Assembly: GCA_030848925.1 (NCBI GenBank) | Contig: JANFFA010000003.1 | Coordinates: 372,001-436,000 of the forward strand | DNA: 64,000 bases | Source: Rhodalgimonas zhirmunskyi | GTDB lineage: Bacteria > Pseudomonadota > Alphaproteobacteria > Rhodobacterales > Rhodobacteraceae | Reading direction: 5' to 3' | Shown here: positions 35,812 through 45,279 of the stretch, one piece after another | How positions within the stretch are numbered: position 1 is the first letter of the stretch | Layout: each line of letters begins with the position of its first letter | The notes under the pieces: model-generated | Database searches by the model: none | What the model was told of the DNA's origin: nothing | What the model saw: only the letters and a program-made list of their open reading frames with translations | Made by a program: the position numbers and the translations under genes

Positions 35812-36798
35812 ATGCCTTTCGCAACCATTGTCGTGCCCGCCTACAACGCTGCCGTCACCCTCTCCGAAACCCTCGAGTCGCTCATGGCCCAAACCTTTCG
35901 CGACATGGAAATCGTCGTCGTAGACGACGGCTCGACCGACAAGACCGCACAGATCGCACAGTTTTACGTCCGTCGTGATCCGCGCATTCGCGTCGTCAAC
36001 CAGATCAACCGTGGCCTTGCCGGTGCGCGCAACAGCGGCATCGCCGCCGCCCGCGGTGAAGTCATCGGTTTCTGTGACGCCGATGACCTGTGGCGCCCTG
36101 AAAAGCTGGCCACCCATATTGCCCATCTCAAGGCGTCCCCCGAAGTCGGGCTCAGCTATTCCGGCTCGGCCTTGATCGACGAAGACTCGCGTCTTCTGGG
36201 CCATGCCCAGCGGCCGCGCTTGCATCGGGTGAACGCTGCCCACGTATTCAAACGCAATCCGATCGGCAACGGATCGGCTCCGGTCATCCGGCGCGCGGTG
36301 CTCGACGCCATCGCTTGGCGACCCGCAACCGAAACCCTGCGCGACTGGGTCTTCGATGAAACCTTCCGCCAGTCCGAAGATATCGAATGCTGGCTGCGCA
36401 TTGCCCTCCTCACCGACTGGATCATCGAGGGCGTTCCGGGCCTTCTGACCGAGTATCGCGTGAACTCAACCGGACTTTCGGCGAATGTCAGCGCACAGCT
36501 CGCATCGTGGGAGCGGATGGTCGCCAAACTGCGCCCGGCTGCGCCGTCCTTCTTCGCCCGTCACGAAGCGACAGCACGCGCCTACCAGTTGCGCTACCTT
36601 GCCCGCCGCGCCATCAGCAGCGGCGATGGCGAAACCGCACTCGATCATGTCACCCGCGCGTTCACCGAATCCCGCCGCCCGCTGATCGAAGAACCGCTGC
36701 GCAGCCTGACCACATGGGCAGCCGCCCACGCCCTGTCCCGGTTCGGCGACGCCCCGATCAACTTTGCCCGCACCGTTCTGCGAACGGCCCGCGCCTGA
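35812..36798 (+). CDS. Glycosyltransferase family 2
   Basis: GT-A glycosyltransferase of 328 aa. It has the same N-terminal plan as the upstream gene (TIVVPAYNAAVTLSETLESLMAQT in segments, VVDDGSTD, FCDADDLWRPEKL) but a different acceptor half. The start at 35812 follows GAGGAGTCC and lies 11 bp after the upstream stop. It presumably adds a further sugar of the exopolysaccharide repeat unit. Confidence 0.9.
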   Translation: MPFATIVVPAYNAAVTLSETLESLMAQTFRDMEIVVVDDGSTDKTAQIAQFYVRRDPRIRVVNQINRGLAGARNSGIAAARGEVIGFCDADDLWRPEKLATHIAHLKASPEVGLSYSGSALIDEDSRLLGHAQRPRLHRVNAAHVFKRNPIGNGSAPVIRRAVLDAIAWRPATETLRDWVFDETFRQSEDIECWLRIALLTDWIIEGVPGLLTEYRVNSTGLSANVSAQLASWERMVAKLRPAAPSFFARHEATARAYQLRYLARRAISSGDGETALDHVTRAFTESRRPLIEEPLRSLTTWAAAHALSRFGDAPINFARTVLRTARA

Positions 36799-36853
36799 CA
36801 CTTGCCCCACATCAACGCTGCCCGCTGCCCAAACCGTGAAAGAGATCAAGCCC

Positions 36854-37873
36854 ATGTCTGCACTTCCCCATGTCCTGCACCTCGTTGACGATGCCACCCC
36901 CGGCGGCGTAACCCGTGTTCTGGCGCATATCCAAAGCTGTCCGCTCATGGCGAAAGCTGGCCGTCACAGCGTGCGTGTCATCTCTCGCACTGGCCAGTTG
37001 CCGAAATGCGATGCTGATATGATCGTTTCACACCTAAGCCTGAACTGGCGTCGCATGCCTGCTTTGATCGGTTTTCGCGCGCGTCATGCGACGACGCCGC
37101 TCATTCACGTCGAACACAGCTATACCGCGATGTTCACGGCCATCAACGTGCGCTCGAAATTGCGGTTTTTCACCATGCTGCGCACCGCCTACGCGCTGTT
37201 CGACACGGTGGTCGCTGTCAGCGATGCGCAGGCGAAATGGCTTACCGAGCGGCGCCTCGTGTCCAGCCAATCGCTGCGGGTCATCGCGCCCGTGGTCGAT
37301 CTTGCCGGATTTCGTGCCCTGCCCGCGCCGCAAGGCACCCCCAAGGTGATCGGCGCGATCGGTCGCCTGCATCGCCAAAAAGGGTTCGATGTTCTGATCA
37401 AGGCCTTCCGCGCCCTGCCAAATCCCGATCTCGCCCTGCACATCCACGGCACCGGCCCCGATGAAGACGCGCTCAAGGCACTGGCCGGGGACGATCCGCG
37501 CATTCGTTTCTTCGGCCATGCACAGCGGTCCGAGGATGTAATGGAAACAGTAGACATCGTGGCGATGCCGTCGCGGTGGGAGGCCTTCGGTCTGGTCGCG
37601 CTCGAAGCGCGTGCCGCCGGGCGGCCCTTGATCTGCGCCCCAAGTGACGGACTCTCGATGAGTGCAGGACCCAACGCGCGCTATGTCAAAGGCCTCGGAG
37701 CCACGGCATGGAGCGCCGCGCTGCTGGATATGGTGCAACAGGTCTCCCCCCTGAGCGAAACCGATCGGGTTTCAGCTTGCGAGTCCGAGTTCGCCGCGTC
37801 TTGGCAGGACCTGATCGACCGGCACACAAGCCCGGCAGGCGAAACCGGCACCGTGCTTGTCCAAGCCGCGTAA
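36854..37873 (+). CDS. Glycosyltransferase family 4
   Basis: GT-B fold glycosyltransferase of 339 aa. The N-terminal glycine-rich acceptor part is HLVDDATPGGVTRVL, and the GT4 donor domain (about residues 165-310) contains IGAIGRLHRQKGFDVLIKAF in segments and the E-x7-E motif in PSRWEAFGLVALEARAAG. The start at 36854 follows AAGAGATCAAG. It is the last gene of the flippase-led run. Confidence 0.9.
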   Translation: MSALPHVLHLVDDATPGGVTRVLAHIQSCPLMAKAGRHSVRVISRTGQLPKCDADMIVSHLSLNWRRMPALIGFRARHATTPLIHVEHSYTAMFTAINVRSKLRFFTMLRTAYALFDTVVAVSDAQAKWLTERRLVSSQSLRVIAPVVDLAGFRALPAPQGTPKVIGAIGRLHRQKGFDVLIKAFRALPNPDLALHIHGTGPDEDALKALAGDDPRIRFFGHAQRSEDVMETVDIVAMPSRWEAFGLVALEARAAGRPLICAPSDGLSMSAGPNARYVKGLGATAWSAALLDMVQQVSPLSETDRVSACESEFAASWQDLIDRHTSPAGETGTVLVQAA

Positions 37874-38262
37874 TCCCGATCGCGCCGGATTGAGCGCGCG
37901 AGGGGCAAACGATCTGCTGCATTGTACGGGGGCCGCCTCGACACTCTGGCCGCATAAACGCCCGAGCCCGCTTTTCCGGCGGGGCCGGGCGCTGTCGTTC
38001 AACGACCGGATGTAAATCTGCGCAAGGCGAAGCTGTCTTCGATATTTCCACCCCAAAGCCAGCGTCGAAGACGGCATCCGCCTTGCAATAATGCACAGCA
38101 TCGTGGTGAAGTTATATCGGCCCCGCCGTGACCCTCATAGCAACGCCCGCCAAAACCGCACACGGCCCCACCGTGGCGGAAAACACCGCGATCTTCTGCA
38201 CCGGAACAGAGTGTCCCCTTCTGGCCCAAGACTGAAACACGACCTGAAAAACGAGGCTCTGA
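37874..38262. other. Intergenic region after the exopolysaccharide locus
   Basis: About 390 bp without a supportable gene. It contains a GC-rich imperfect hairpin (arms near 37959-37964 and 37986-37991) that may end the glycosyltransferase transcript, and an inverted repeat at 38032-38075. A GAGG ribosome site precedes the amidohydrolase start at 38263. Confidence 0.45.
38032..38075. repeat. Inverted repeat upstream of the amidohydrolase gene
   Basis: GCTGTCTTCGA (38032-38042) and TCGAAGACGGC (38065-38075) are complementary at ten of eleven positions, separated by 22 bp. It could be an operator or the stem of a leader structure. No known riboswitch core was recognised around it. Confidence 0.35.
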
Positions 38263-39768
38263 ATGACCTACGATCTGCTCATCCGCAACGGGCGCGTCAT
38301 TGATCCCGAAACCCGCTTCGATCAGGTTTGCGATCTGGCCATCACCGACGGCACCATCGCCGCCATCGGAACCGATCTTGGCCCGGCCAAGGATGAAATC
38401 GACGCGACCGGCCTCGTCGTTTCGCCAGGGTTCATCGATATCCACGCGCACGGCCAATCTGTCGCCGCGGACAGGATGCAGGCTTTCGACGGCGTAACCA
38501 CCACGCTCGAACTTGAGGTCGGCACACTTCCCGTGGGCGAATGGTACGACGATCAGGCCAAGAAACAGCGCGTCCTTCATTACGGCACCGCCGCTGCATG
38601 GGGCTTTGCCCGCCGCGCGGCCTTTGGCGGGTTCACCCCCGATGGAACCCGCAATCCGACCGAACATATGGCCGCCTCCAACGATCTGCGCTGGTCGACC
38701 GACACGGCCAACGCGGAACAGACCGAAGCCGTGGTTTCTCTGACCCGGCAGGCGCTCGAGGAAGGCGCCATAGGCATCGGCATGCCCAACGGCTACCTGC
38801 CCGGCGCGGGCCTGAAAGAGCTGTCCCTGATCTGCGATCTCGCCGCCGAATTCGACCGGCCCACCTATACCCACATCGCATTTGTCGCCAACCTCGACCC
38901 CAAAAGCTCGGTCGACAGCTACATCCGCCTGATCGGCCTTGCCGGGGCGACGGGCGCGCATATGCACATCTGTCACCTCAACTCGACAAGCCTTCAGGAC
39001 ATCGACCGCGCGGTCGAACTGATCGCCAAGGCACAGGAACAGGGCCTGCCCGTCACGACCGAGGCCTATCCCTATGGTACGGGTTCGACTGTCGTTGGCG
39101 CCGGGTTCTTTTCCGACCCCGACTTCCCGCAGCGCACCGGCAACACCTATAACGATGTCCAACTGGTAAAGAACCAGCACCGCTTCATCGATCGTGACGA
39201 CCTGCTCAGCGCGGCGCACGAGGATCCCAGCGATCTGGTCCTGTGGCACTACCTCGATGTCGACGCGAACGAAGATCATCGCCGGATGCTTGATGTCTCG
39301 GTCACCTATCCCGGCGGTTCCATCGCTTCGGATGCCATGCCATGGGTGCGCCCCGATGGATCGATCTACGATGGCGATGACTGGCCCCTGCCCTCCGAGG
39401 TTTCGGCACACCCGCGCTCGTCCGGCACGTTCACCCGGTTCCTGCGCGAATATGTCCGCGAACGCGCGGTCATTCCTTTGGTCGAGGCATTGGCGAAATG
39501 CACCATTTACCCGGCCAGCGTGATCGAACGCTGCACGCCCCAAATCGCCCGCAAGGGCCGCCTGCGCGAGGGGTTCGACGCCGACATCACGATCTTCGAC
39601 CCAGCCACGATCACCGACCGCGCCACCTTCACCGATATGAACAAACCCTCCGAAGGGGTGATCCACCTCATCGTTGGCGGAACGCCGGTCATCACCGAAG
39701 GCAAGCTTGATACCAGTGCGGCCCCCGGACAGCCGATACGCTGCCCGGTCAGCAGCATTGCGACCTGA
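38263..39768 (+). CDS. Amidohydrolase family protein (D-aminoacylase-like)
   Basis: Metal-dependent TIM-barrel amidohydrolase of 501 aa. The N-terminal beta-sandwich strand (YDLLIRNGRVIDPETRF) leads to the metal motif GFIDIHAHG (H61, H63), and the C-terminus returns to the sandwich (GFDADITIFDP). The pattern fits the N-acyl-D-amino-acid deacylase/dihydroorotase-like group, but the position that is Cys in D-aminoacylases is replaced around LELEVG, so the substrate is uncertain. It is followed after 8 bp by a CobW-type GTPase gene. Confidence 0.85.
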   Translation: MTYDLLIRNGRVIDPETRFDQVCDLAITDGTIAAIGTDLGPAKDEIDATGLVVSPGFIDIHAHGQSVAADRMQAFDGVTTTLELEVGTLPVGEWYDDQAKKQRVLHYGTAAAWGFARRAAFGGFTPDGTRNPTEHMAASNDLRWSTDTANAEQTEAVVSLTRQALEEGAIGIGMPNGYLPGAGLKELSLICDLAAEFDRPTYTHIAFVANLDPKSSVDSYIRLIGLAGATGAHMHICHLNSTSLQDIDRAVELIAKAQEQGLPVTTEAYPYGTGSTVVGAGFFSDPDFPQRTGNTYNDVQLVKNQHRFIDRDDLLSAAHEDPSDLVLWHYLDVDANEDHRRMLDVSVTYPGGSIASDAMPWVRPDGSIYDGDDWPLPSEVSAHPRSSGTFTRFLREYVRERAVIPLVEALAKCTIYPASVIERCTPQIARKGRLREGFDADITIFDPATITDRATFTDMNKPSEGVIHLIVGGTPVITEGKLDTSAAPGQPIRCPVSSIAT

Positions 39769-39776
39769 CCGGTGCG

Positions 39777-40694
39777 ATGACGGTTCCCATTCTTCTGATC
39801 ACCGGCTTTCTCGGCGCGGGCAAGACAAGCTTCATAAACGAGATGCTGCGCGATGCGGGCGGCATGCGCATCGCCGCCATCGTCAACGATTTCGGCAGCA
39901 TTAACATCGATGCCGCCTTGCTGGAAACCGCGAGCGATGACGTGATCGGCCTCAAGAACGGCTGCATCTGCTGCTCGCTTCAGGGCGATCTTCTGCGCAC
40001 GTTGCGCCAGATACTCCGGCAAGGCGATCCCCAGTTGATCGTGATCGAGGCCAGCGGCATCGCCGATCCACAAGGCATCGTGACGGCCCTGATGGACCCA
40101 GTCCTGTGGCAGGCGGCCACCCTCGATACCATTTTGTGTATCGTCGACGCCGAAGACCTCTCCACAAACCCCGATCGCTGGCAAGATCCGCTCTGGCAAG
40201 CGCAGATCGCCAGCGCCGATATCATCCAGCTTTCGAAACTTCCCCCGAAAAGCGCCAGTCTCGCCCCCCTTACCGCCCGGCTCGCCGCGATGGGCAAACC
40301 CGCCGTCTTCGGACAGGACGGCAGCACTCTGGCCGTGCGCGACCTGATCGGGCGTGGCACACACCGGCGCGATCCCGGCCAGCGCTCCCTGATCGACAGC
40401 GGCAGGTTCACCAGCCTCGAATGGTCGTGCGAAACCCCGGTGTCGATGCCCCGCTTCCAACGCCTGATCGGTGCCCTGTCGGGCCAGTTGCTGCGCGCGA
40501 AAGGTTTCCTTACCTTTCGCGAAAAACCGGGGGAACACCTGCTCTTTCAACTCGTCGGGCGCAGGGCCAGCCTCGCCCCTTCCGAGCGGAAGCAGAACGG
40601 ATGCCAGCTTGTTCTGATCGGGGAAAAGTCCGACTTCGACCCCGACGCCGCCGAGCAGCGCCTCAACACCGAATTGCTCACCCCGTCGGGCTGA
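39777..40694 (+). CDS. CobW/COG0523 family GTP-binding metallochaperone
   Basis: GTPase of 305 aa of the G3E family. The P-loop is GFLGAGKTS (residues 10-18), and the metal-binding CxCC motif is GCICCS (Cys63, Cys65, Cys66). It has IEASGIADPQGIV as switch region and a CobW C-terminal domain (about residues 215-300). Members deliver or insert metals, often zinc, into client enzymes. The tight pairing with a metal-dependent amidohydrolase makes that enzyme a likely client. Its end overlaps the convergent M20 gene by 17 bp. Confidence 0.9.
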   Translation: MTVPILLITGFLGAGKTSFINEMLRDAGGMRIAAIVNDFGSINIDAALLETASDDVIGLKNGCICCSLQGDLLRTLRQILRQGDPQLIVIEASGIADPQGIVTALMDPVLWQAATLDTILCIVDAEDLSTNPDRWQDPLWQAQIASADIIQLSKLPPKSASLAPLTARLAAMGKPAVFGQDGSTLAVRDLIGRGTHRRDPGQRSLIDSGRFTSLEWSCETPVSMPRFQRLIGALSGQLLRAKGFLTFREKPGEHLLFQLVGRRASLAPSERKQNGCQLVLIGEKSDFDPDAAEQRLNTELLTPSG

Positions 40695-41829
40695 GCCTGC
40701 CACGCGCAATTGCCACATGAACACGCGCGCCATGCAGCAGCGCCGCGTCGTTGAAATCGAATTCCGGATGATGCAACGGCGCCGATCCCTCTCCGTTGCC
40801 AATGAAAACAAATGTCCCCGGCACATAATCGAGGAAGCGCGCAAAATCCTCGGATCCGGTCATCGGCTCACAGTCGCCTACCGCGCTTTCGCTCACGCCT
40901 GACGCCGCCTCGAAGGCGGCTGCTGTCAGTTCCGGATCATTGATCAACGGCACGAATTCACGACTGTAGCTCACTGTCGCCTCAATCCCGTGCAGCACGC
41001 CGATGCCCTCGGCGATGCGTCGCATCTCGGCTTCGATCGTGGCCGAAACCCCGGCGTCGAAACTGCGCGCATCGCCCAGGATCCGCGCTGTGCCGGGCAA
41101 GGCATTGCGTGTGCCATCGGTCAGCAATTCCGTCACCGAAACAACCCCGGTCTGCGTCGGGTTAAGACGCCGCGAAACGATGGTCTGCAAGTCCAACACC
41201 AGCGCGCAGGCCGGCACCATCACCTCGCGCCCCCATTGCGGCCGCGAGGAATGGCCGCCCTTGCCACGCAGCGTGATCTCGAAATTGTCTTCCGCCGACA
41301 TGATTGCGCCGGGCCGCGTCTCAAGATGGCCCACCGGCAGGCCCGGCATGTTGTGCAGCCCGTAAACCTCGTCGAAGGGAAACCGGCTCATCAACCCGTC
41401 CTCCAACATGGCCAGCGCGCCCCGGCCCCATTCCTCAGCGGGCTGGAAAAGAAAGCGGATCGTGCCGTCGAACCCGCCCTCCTCGGCCAGCATCCGCGCC
41501 GCCCCCAGCAGCATCGCGGTATGCCCGTCATGGCCGCAGGCGTGCATCGTGCCGGGGGTGGCAGACGCCCAGTCGCTTTTGCCCGCTTCGGTTATCCGCA
41601 GCGCATCCATGTCCGCCCGCAGCGCAATCGCGCGGTTTGACGTGCCCCGCTTCAGCGTGCCCACAACCCCGGTGCCGCCTACCCCCTCGGCCACCTCAAG
41701 GCCGAAACCGCGCAGTTTTTCCGCCACGAAGGCGGCCGTCTTCTGCTCCTCGAAGCCAAACTCGGGATGGCGATGCAAATGCCGTCGCCAGCCGGTCATG
41801 TCAGAGTGAAGCTTGTCGTGATTTTCCAT
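40678..41829 (-). CDS. M20 family amidohydrolase (hippurate hydrolase type)
   Basis: Cytoplasmic metal-dependent amidohydrolase of 383 aa (M20D). The N-terminus RRHLHRHPEFGFEE, the metal motif MHACGHDGHTAMLLGAA, the catalytic Glu pair in PAEEWGRGA and the dimerisation-domain start GKGGHSSRP are all typical. Members cleave N-acylated or aromatic amides of amino acids such as hippurate, N-acetylamino acids and indole-acetyl conjugates. It converges with and overlaps the CobW gene. It is a single-gene unit, 78 bp from the end of dnaE2. Confidence 0.93.
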   Translation of the reverse strand: MENHDKLHSDMTGWRRHLHRHPEFGFEEQKTAAFVAEKLRGFGLEVAEGVGGTGVVGTLKRGTSNRAIALRADMDALRITEAGKSDWASATPGTMHACGHDGHTAMLLGAARMLAEEGGFDGTIRFLFQPAEEWGRGALAMLEDGLMSRFPFDEVYGLHNMPGLPVGHLETRPGAIMSAEDNFEITLRGKGGHSSRPQWGREVMVPACALVLDLQTIVSRRLNPTQTGVVSVTELLTDGTRNALPGTARILGDARSFDAGVSATIEAEMRRIAEGIGVLHGIEATVSYSREFVPLINDPELTAAAFEAASGVSESAVGDCEPMTGSEDFARFLDYVPGTFVFIGNGEGSAPLHHPEFDFNDAALLHGARVHVAIARGRLSPTG

Positions 41830-41907
41830 GTCGCGCTTTCCGGTCGGATTCGCCGCCCAGTTTGGCTCAAATCAGGGCCGTTGCACATGCCCCACGACGA
41901 TATCCCG

Positions 41908-44900
41908 TCAATGAAAATCCCGGCTCGGGAACAGCTTCTTGGCCTGCTCACGTGGATGCATGGCGCGCGGCGGATAGCGCGGCGGGCGCGGCGCGTCATC
42001 GGCTTGCGGTTGGGTCACACCCACAACGTCATCCATCGGATGGCCCAGTTCCGACAGGCGCGGCGACAGGTCTTCGATCTGTTCCGCGATCAGGTGCACC
42101 ACGATCCCCTCACGCTCCAGCCGCCCGGTGACGCGCAACAATCGCCCGCCCATCACCATCCGCCGGAAGCGTTCGTAAACCTTGGCCCAGACCACCACAT
42201 TCGACACCCCCGTCTCATCCTCCAGCGTCAGGAAAATCACGCCCGACGCCGTGCCGGGCCGTTGCCGCGTGATGACAAGGCCGCAGACAGAAACCCGCCC
42301 CAGCGGCACATGCTGCAACTGGTCATGCGGCACCAGCCCCGGGATCGCATCGCGCAAAAGCTCCATCGGATGGGCGCGCAGCGTCAGCCGCAAGGACACG
42401 TAATCCTCCACCACCTCCTCGCCCAATTGCATCGGCGGCAGGATCACCTCGGGCTCGCGCCCGCCCTCGCCATCCAACGGATCGGCAAACAACGGCAGAG
42501 GCTTCGGCGCCCGGATCGCGCGCACCGCCCAAAGCGCATCCCGCCGGGTCAGGCCCATCCCGGCAAAGGCATCCGCCTCGGCCAACCGCTCCAGCACCGC
42601 GGGCGCCAGCCCCGCCCGCAACCACAGGCTCTCGGGGTCGGGGTATCCATTGCCCCGCGCCGCCACGATCCAACCGGCATCCTCTTCGCGAAATCCCTTG
42701 ATCTGGCGGAACCCCAGCCGCAACGCCAGCGCCCCGTCGGCGCGCCGTTCCAGCAGGTTGTCCCAGCCGCTCTGGTTCACGCAAACCGGCCGCACCTCGA
42801 CGCCATGATCACGCAGGTCGCGCACGATCTGCGCCGGGGCGTAAAACCCCATCGGCTGCGAATTCAAAAGCGCACAGGCAAACACCGCCGGGTGATGGCA
42901 CTTCAGCCAAGACGACACATAGGTCAGCATCGCAAAGGCCGCCGCGTGGCTTTCGGGAAAGCCGTAATCGGCAAACCCCTCGATCTGCGCGAAACAGGCC
43001 TCGGCCACATCGCGCGGATAGCCCCGGCCCATCATGCCCGAAACGAACCGCGCCCGATGCTCCCCGATCGTGCCCATCCGCCGGAATGCGGCAAGCGAGC
43101 GGCGCAACTGGTCCGCCTCTTCCGCCGAATAGCCCGCGCCCACCACGGCGATCTGCATCGCCTGCTCCTGAAACAGCGGCACGCCCAGCGTCCGCTCGGT
43201 CACCTTCGCCAAAGCGGGGCCGAAGGGTTCGGGCTTTTCAAGCCCCTGACGGCGCCGGATATAGGGCTTGACCATACCCCCCTGTATGGGGCCGGGGCGC
43301 ACGATCGCCACTTCGATCACAAGGTCATAGAACGTCGCCGGTTTCATTCGCGGCAGGAAATTCATCTGCGCCCGGCTTTCCACCTGAAACACCCCCACCG
43401 CATCGGCCCGTTGCAACATCTTGTAGGTCGCCGCGTCTTCCTGTGGCACGGTCTCAAGTCTGAGCGGCACCTTCTCATGCGCTTCCAGCAACTCGAAACT
43501 CTTGCGAATACAGGTCAGCATCCCAAGGCTCAGGATGTCGATCTTGAGGATGCCCAGCGTATCGATATCGTCCTTGTCCCATTCGATCACCGTGCGCCCC
43601 TCCATCGCCGCGTTCTCGATCGGGCACAGGTCATCCAGCCGTCCGCGGGTGATGACGAACCCGCCCACATGCTGGCTCAGGTGACGTGGGAAGCCGATGA
43701 TTTCCCCCACCAGCCGGATCGTTTGGGCCAACCTGCGGTCCTCGGGATCAAGCCCCACCTCGCGGATGCGCGCCGGGTCCGCCCCCTTGTTGGAATGGCC
43801 CCAGATCTGCCCGGCAAGGCTCGCCGTCACGTCCTGGGACAGGCCCATCACCTTGCCCACCTCGCGGATCGCCGCGCGGGATCGGAAATGGATCACCGTC
43901 GCGCACAACCCCGCACGCGCCCGACCATAACGCTCATAGATCCACTGAATCACCTCCTCGCGCCGCTCATGCTCGAAATCGACGTCGATATCGGGCGGCT
44001 CGCCCCGGTGGCGCGAGATGAAACGCTCGAACACCATGCCGATCATGTCGGGGCTCACATCCGTGATCCCCAGCGCCCAACAGATGATCGAATTTGCCGC
44101 CGATCCCCGCCCTTGGCACAGGATGCCCCGCCCGCGCGCCTCCTGCACGATATCATGCACCGTCAGGAAATAGGCGGCATAGCCAAGCTCGGCCACCAGC
44201 CCCAACTCCTTGGCCGCCAACAGGTGATAACGTTCGGGGATGCCACTGGGACAGCGCCGCACCAATCCTTCACGCGTCAGGCGATCCAGCCGCGCCTGCG
44301 GCGTCTCTCCGTCGGCGATCTCGTCGGGATATTCGTAACTCAGTTCTGACAGGTCAAATCCACAACGCGCCGCGATCTCCACCGTCCGGCGCAGCGCCGC
44401 CGGGTGGGCCTGATAAAGCCGCGCCATATCCGCATGGCCCTTGAGGCGGCGCTCGGCATTGGGCAGGGCACGGGTGCCGATGGCATCGATCTTGATCCCC
44501 TCGCGCAAGCAGGTCAGCACATCGGCCAACTGCCGCCGCGCGCCCCGGTGCATCAAGACATCCCCCACCGCCACCATCGGCGCCGAAGACCGCCGCGCCA
44601 GCCGCGCACAGGCCCGGAAATGTGCCTGATCCGATCCGTCATAGCGCGGCGCGGCCCCGGTAAACACATACCCCGGAAACCGCCGCTGCACCCGCTGGAT
44701 CGGCCCGGCCGCCTCTCTCATACTCTCAGCGGGCAGCGCGATCAGGATCATGCCCTTCGCGCCCTCTTCCAGATCGCGCAGGTCAAGGTGACAGTCGCCC
44801 TTCCCGGCCCGCCGCTTGCCCAGCGTCAGAAGCCGCGACAGCCGCTCATAAGCGGCCCGGTCGGTGGGCAGCGCCACCCACTCCACCGGGCAATCGCGCA

Positions 44901-45279
44901 ACACAAGCCGCGCCCCCACGATCAGCCGCGGCAGGCGCACCACCTCGGGCAGGGGCAAATCCTTCGGCTGGCCCACCTCTTGGCGCGAACAGCTGTCCAC
45001 CTGGCTGGTCGAGCGGATGCGCAAGGCCTCCTCGGCCTCACGCGCCAGCGTTTTCAACGCGCTATAGGCCCGCACCACACCGGCCAGCGAATTGCGGTCG
45101 GTGATGGCGATGGCCTCCAGCCCCAGTTCGGCGGCGCGCAGGATCAATTCCTCGGGGTGCGAGGCCCCCGTCAGGAACGTGAAATTCGAGGTCACGCACA
45201 ACTCGGCATACCGCCCCCCGCCCTGCGCCTCGGTCACGTGAATATCCGGCCCGTCATCCCGGGCACCCGCGCGCCTCAT
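41908..45279 (-). CDS. dnaE2: Error-prone DNA polymerase DnaE2
   Basis: C-family polymerase of 1123 aa that carries out translesion synthesis together with ImuA and ImuB. The start at 45279 (MRRAGARDDGPD) overlaps the imuB stop as ATGA. An N-terminal PHP domain (VTSNFTFLTGASHPEEL) is followed by the polymerase core. The catalytic aspartates are in PPDIDVDFEHERREE (about residues 429-433) and in LKIDILSLGML (about residue 578). A C-terminal OB-fold (VISVCGLVITRQRPG-like segment) is present. The DnaE1 beta-clamp/tau tail is absent, as expected for DnaE2. Confidence 0.96.
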   Translation of the reverse strand: MRRAGARDDGPDIHVTEAQGGGRYAELCVTSNFTFLTGASHPEELILRAAELGLEAIAITDRNSLAGVVRAYSALKTLAREAEEALRIRSTSQVDSCSRQEVGQPKDLPLPEVVRLPRLIVGARLVLRDCPVEWVALPTDRAAYERLSRLLTLGKRRAGKGDCHLDLRDLEEGAKGMILIALPAESMREAAGPIQRVQRRFPGYVFTGAAPRYDGSDQAHFRACARLARRSSAPMVAVGDVLMHRGARRQLADVLTCLREGIKIDAIGTRALPNAERRLKGHADMARLYQAHPAALRRTVEIAARCGFDLSELSYEYPDEIADGETPQARLDRLTREGLVRRCPSGIPERYHLLAAKELGLVAELGYAAYFLTVHDIVQEARGRGILCQGRGSAANSIICWALGITDVSPDMIGMVFERFISRHRGEPPDIDVDFEHERREEVIQWIYERYGRARAGLCATVIHFRSRAAIREVGKVMGLSQDVTASLAGQIWGHSNKGADPARIREVGLDPEDRRLAQTIRLVGEIIGFPRHLSQHVGGFVITRGRLDDLCPIENAAMEGRTVIEWDKDDIDTLGILKIDILSLGMLTCIRKSFELLEAHEKVPLRLETVPQEDAATYKMLQRADAVGVFQVESRAQMNFLPRMKPATFYDLVIEVAIVRPGPIQGGMVKPYIRRRQGLEKPEPFGPALAKVTERTLGVPLFQEQAMQIAVVGAGYSAEEADQLRRSLAAFRRMGTIGEHRARFVSGMMGRGYPRDVAEACFAQIEGFADYGFPESHAAAFAMLTYVSSWLKCHHPAVFACALLNSQPMGFYAPAQIVRDLRDHGVEVRPVCVNQSGWDNLLERRADGALALRLGFRQIKGFREEDAGWIVAARGNGYPDPESLWLRAGLAPAVLERLAEADAFAGMGLTRRDALWAVRAIRAPKPLPLFADPLDGEGGREPEVILPPMQLGEEVVEDYVSLRLTLRAHPMELLRDAIPGLVPHDQLQHVPLGRVSVCGLVITRQRPGTASGVIFLTLEDETGVSNVVVWAKVYERFRRMVMGGRLLRVTGRLEREGIVVHLIAEQIEDLSPRLSELGHPMDDVVGVTQPQADDAPRPPRYPPRAMHPREQAKKLFPSRDFH

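Noticed and set aside
37999..39666. A 555-codon minus-strand frame opposite the amidohydrolase gene
   Set aside because: Shadow of a clear TIM-barrel amidohydrolase; no ribosome site and no family match.
41767..44349. An 860-codon open frame on the plus strand opposite dnaE2
   Set aside because: It mirrors the high-GC codon pattern of dnaE2 and has Pro/Arg/His-rich low-complexity translation with no family resemblance.
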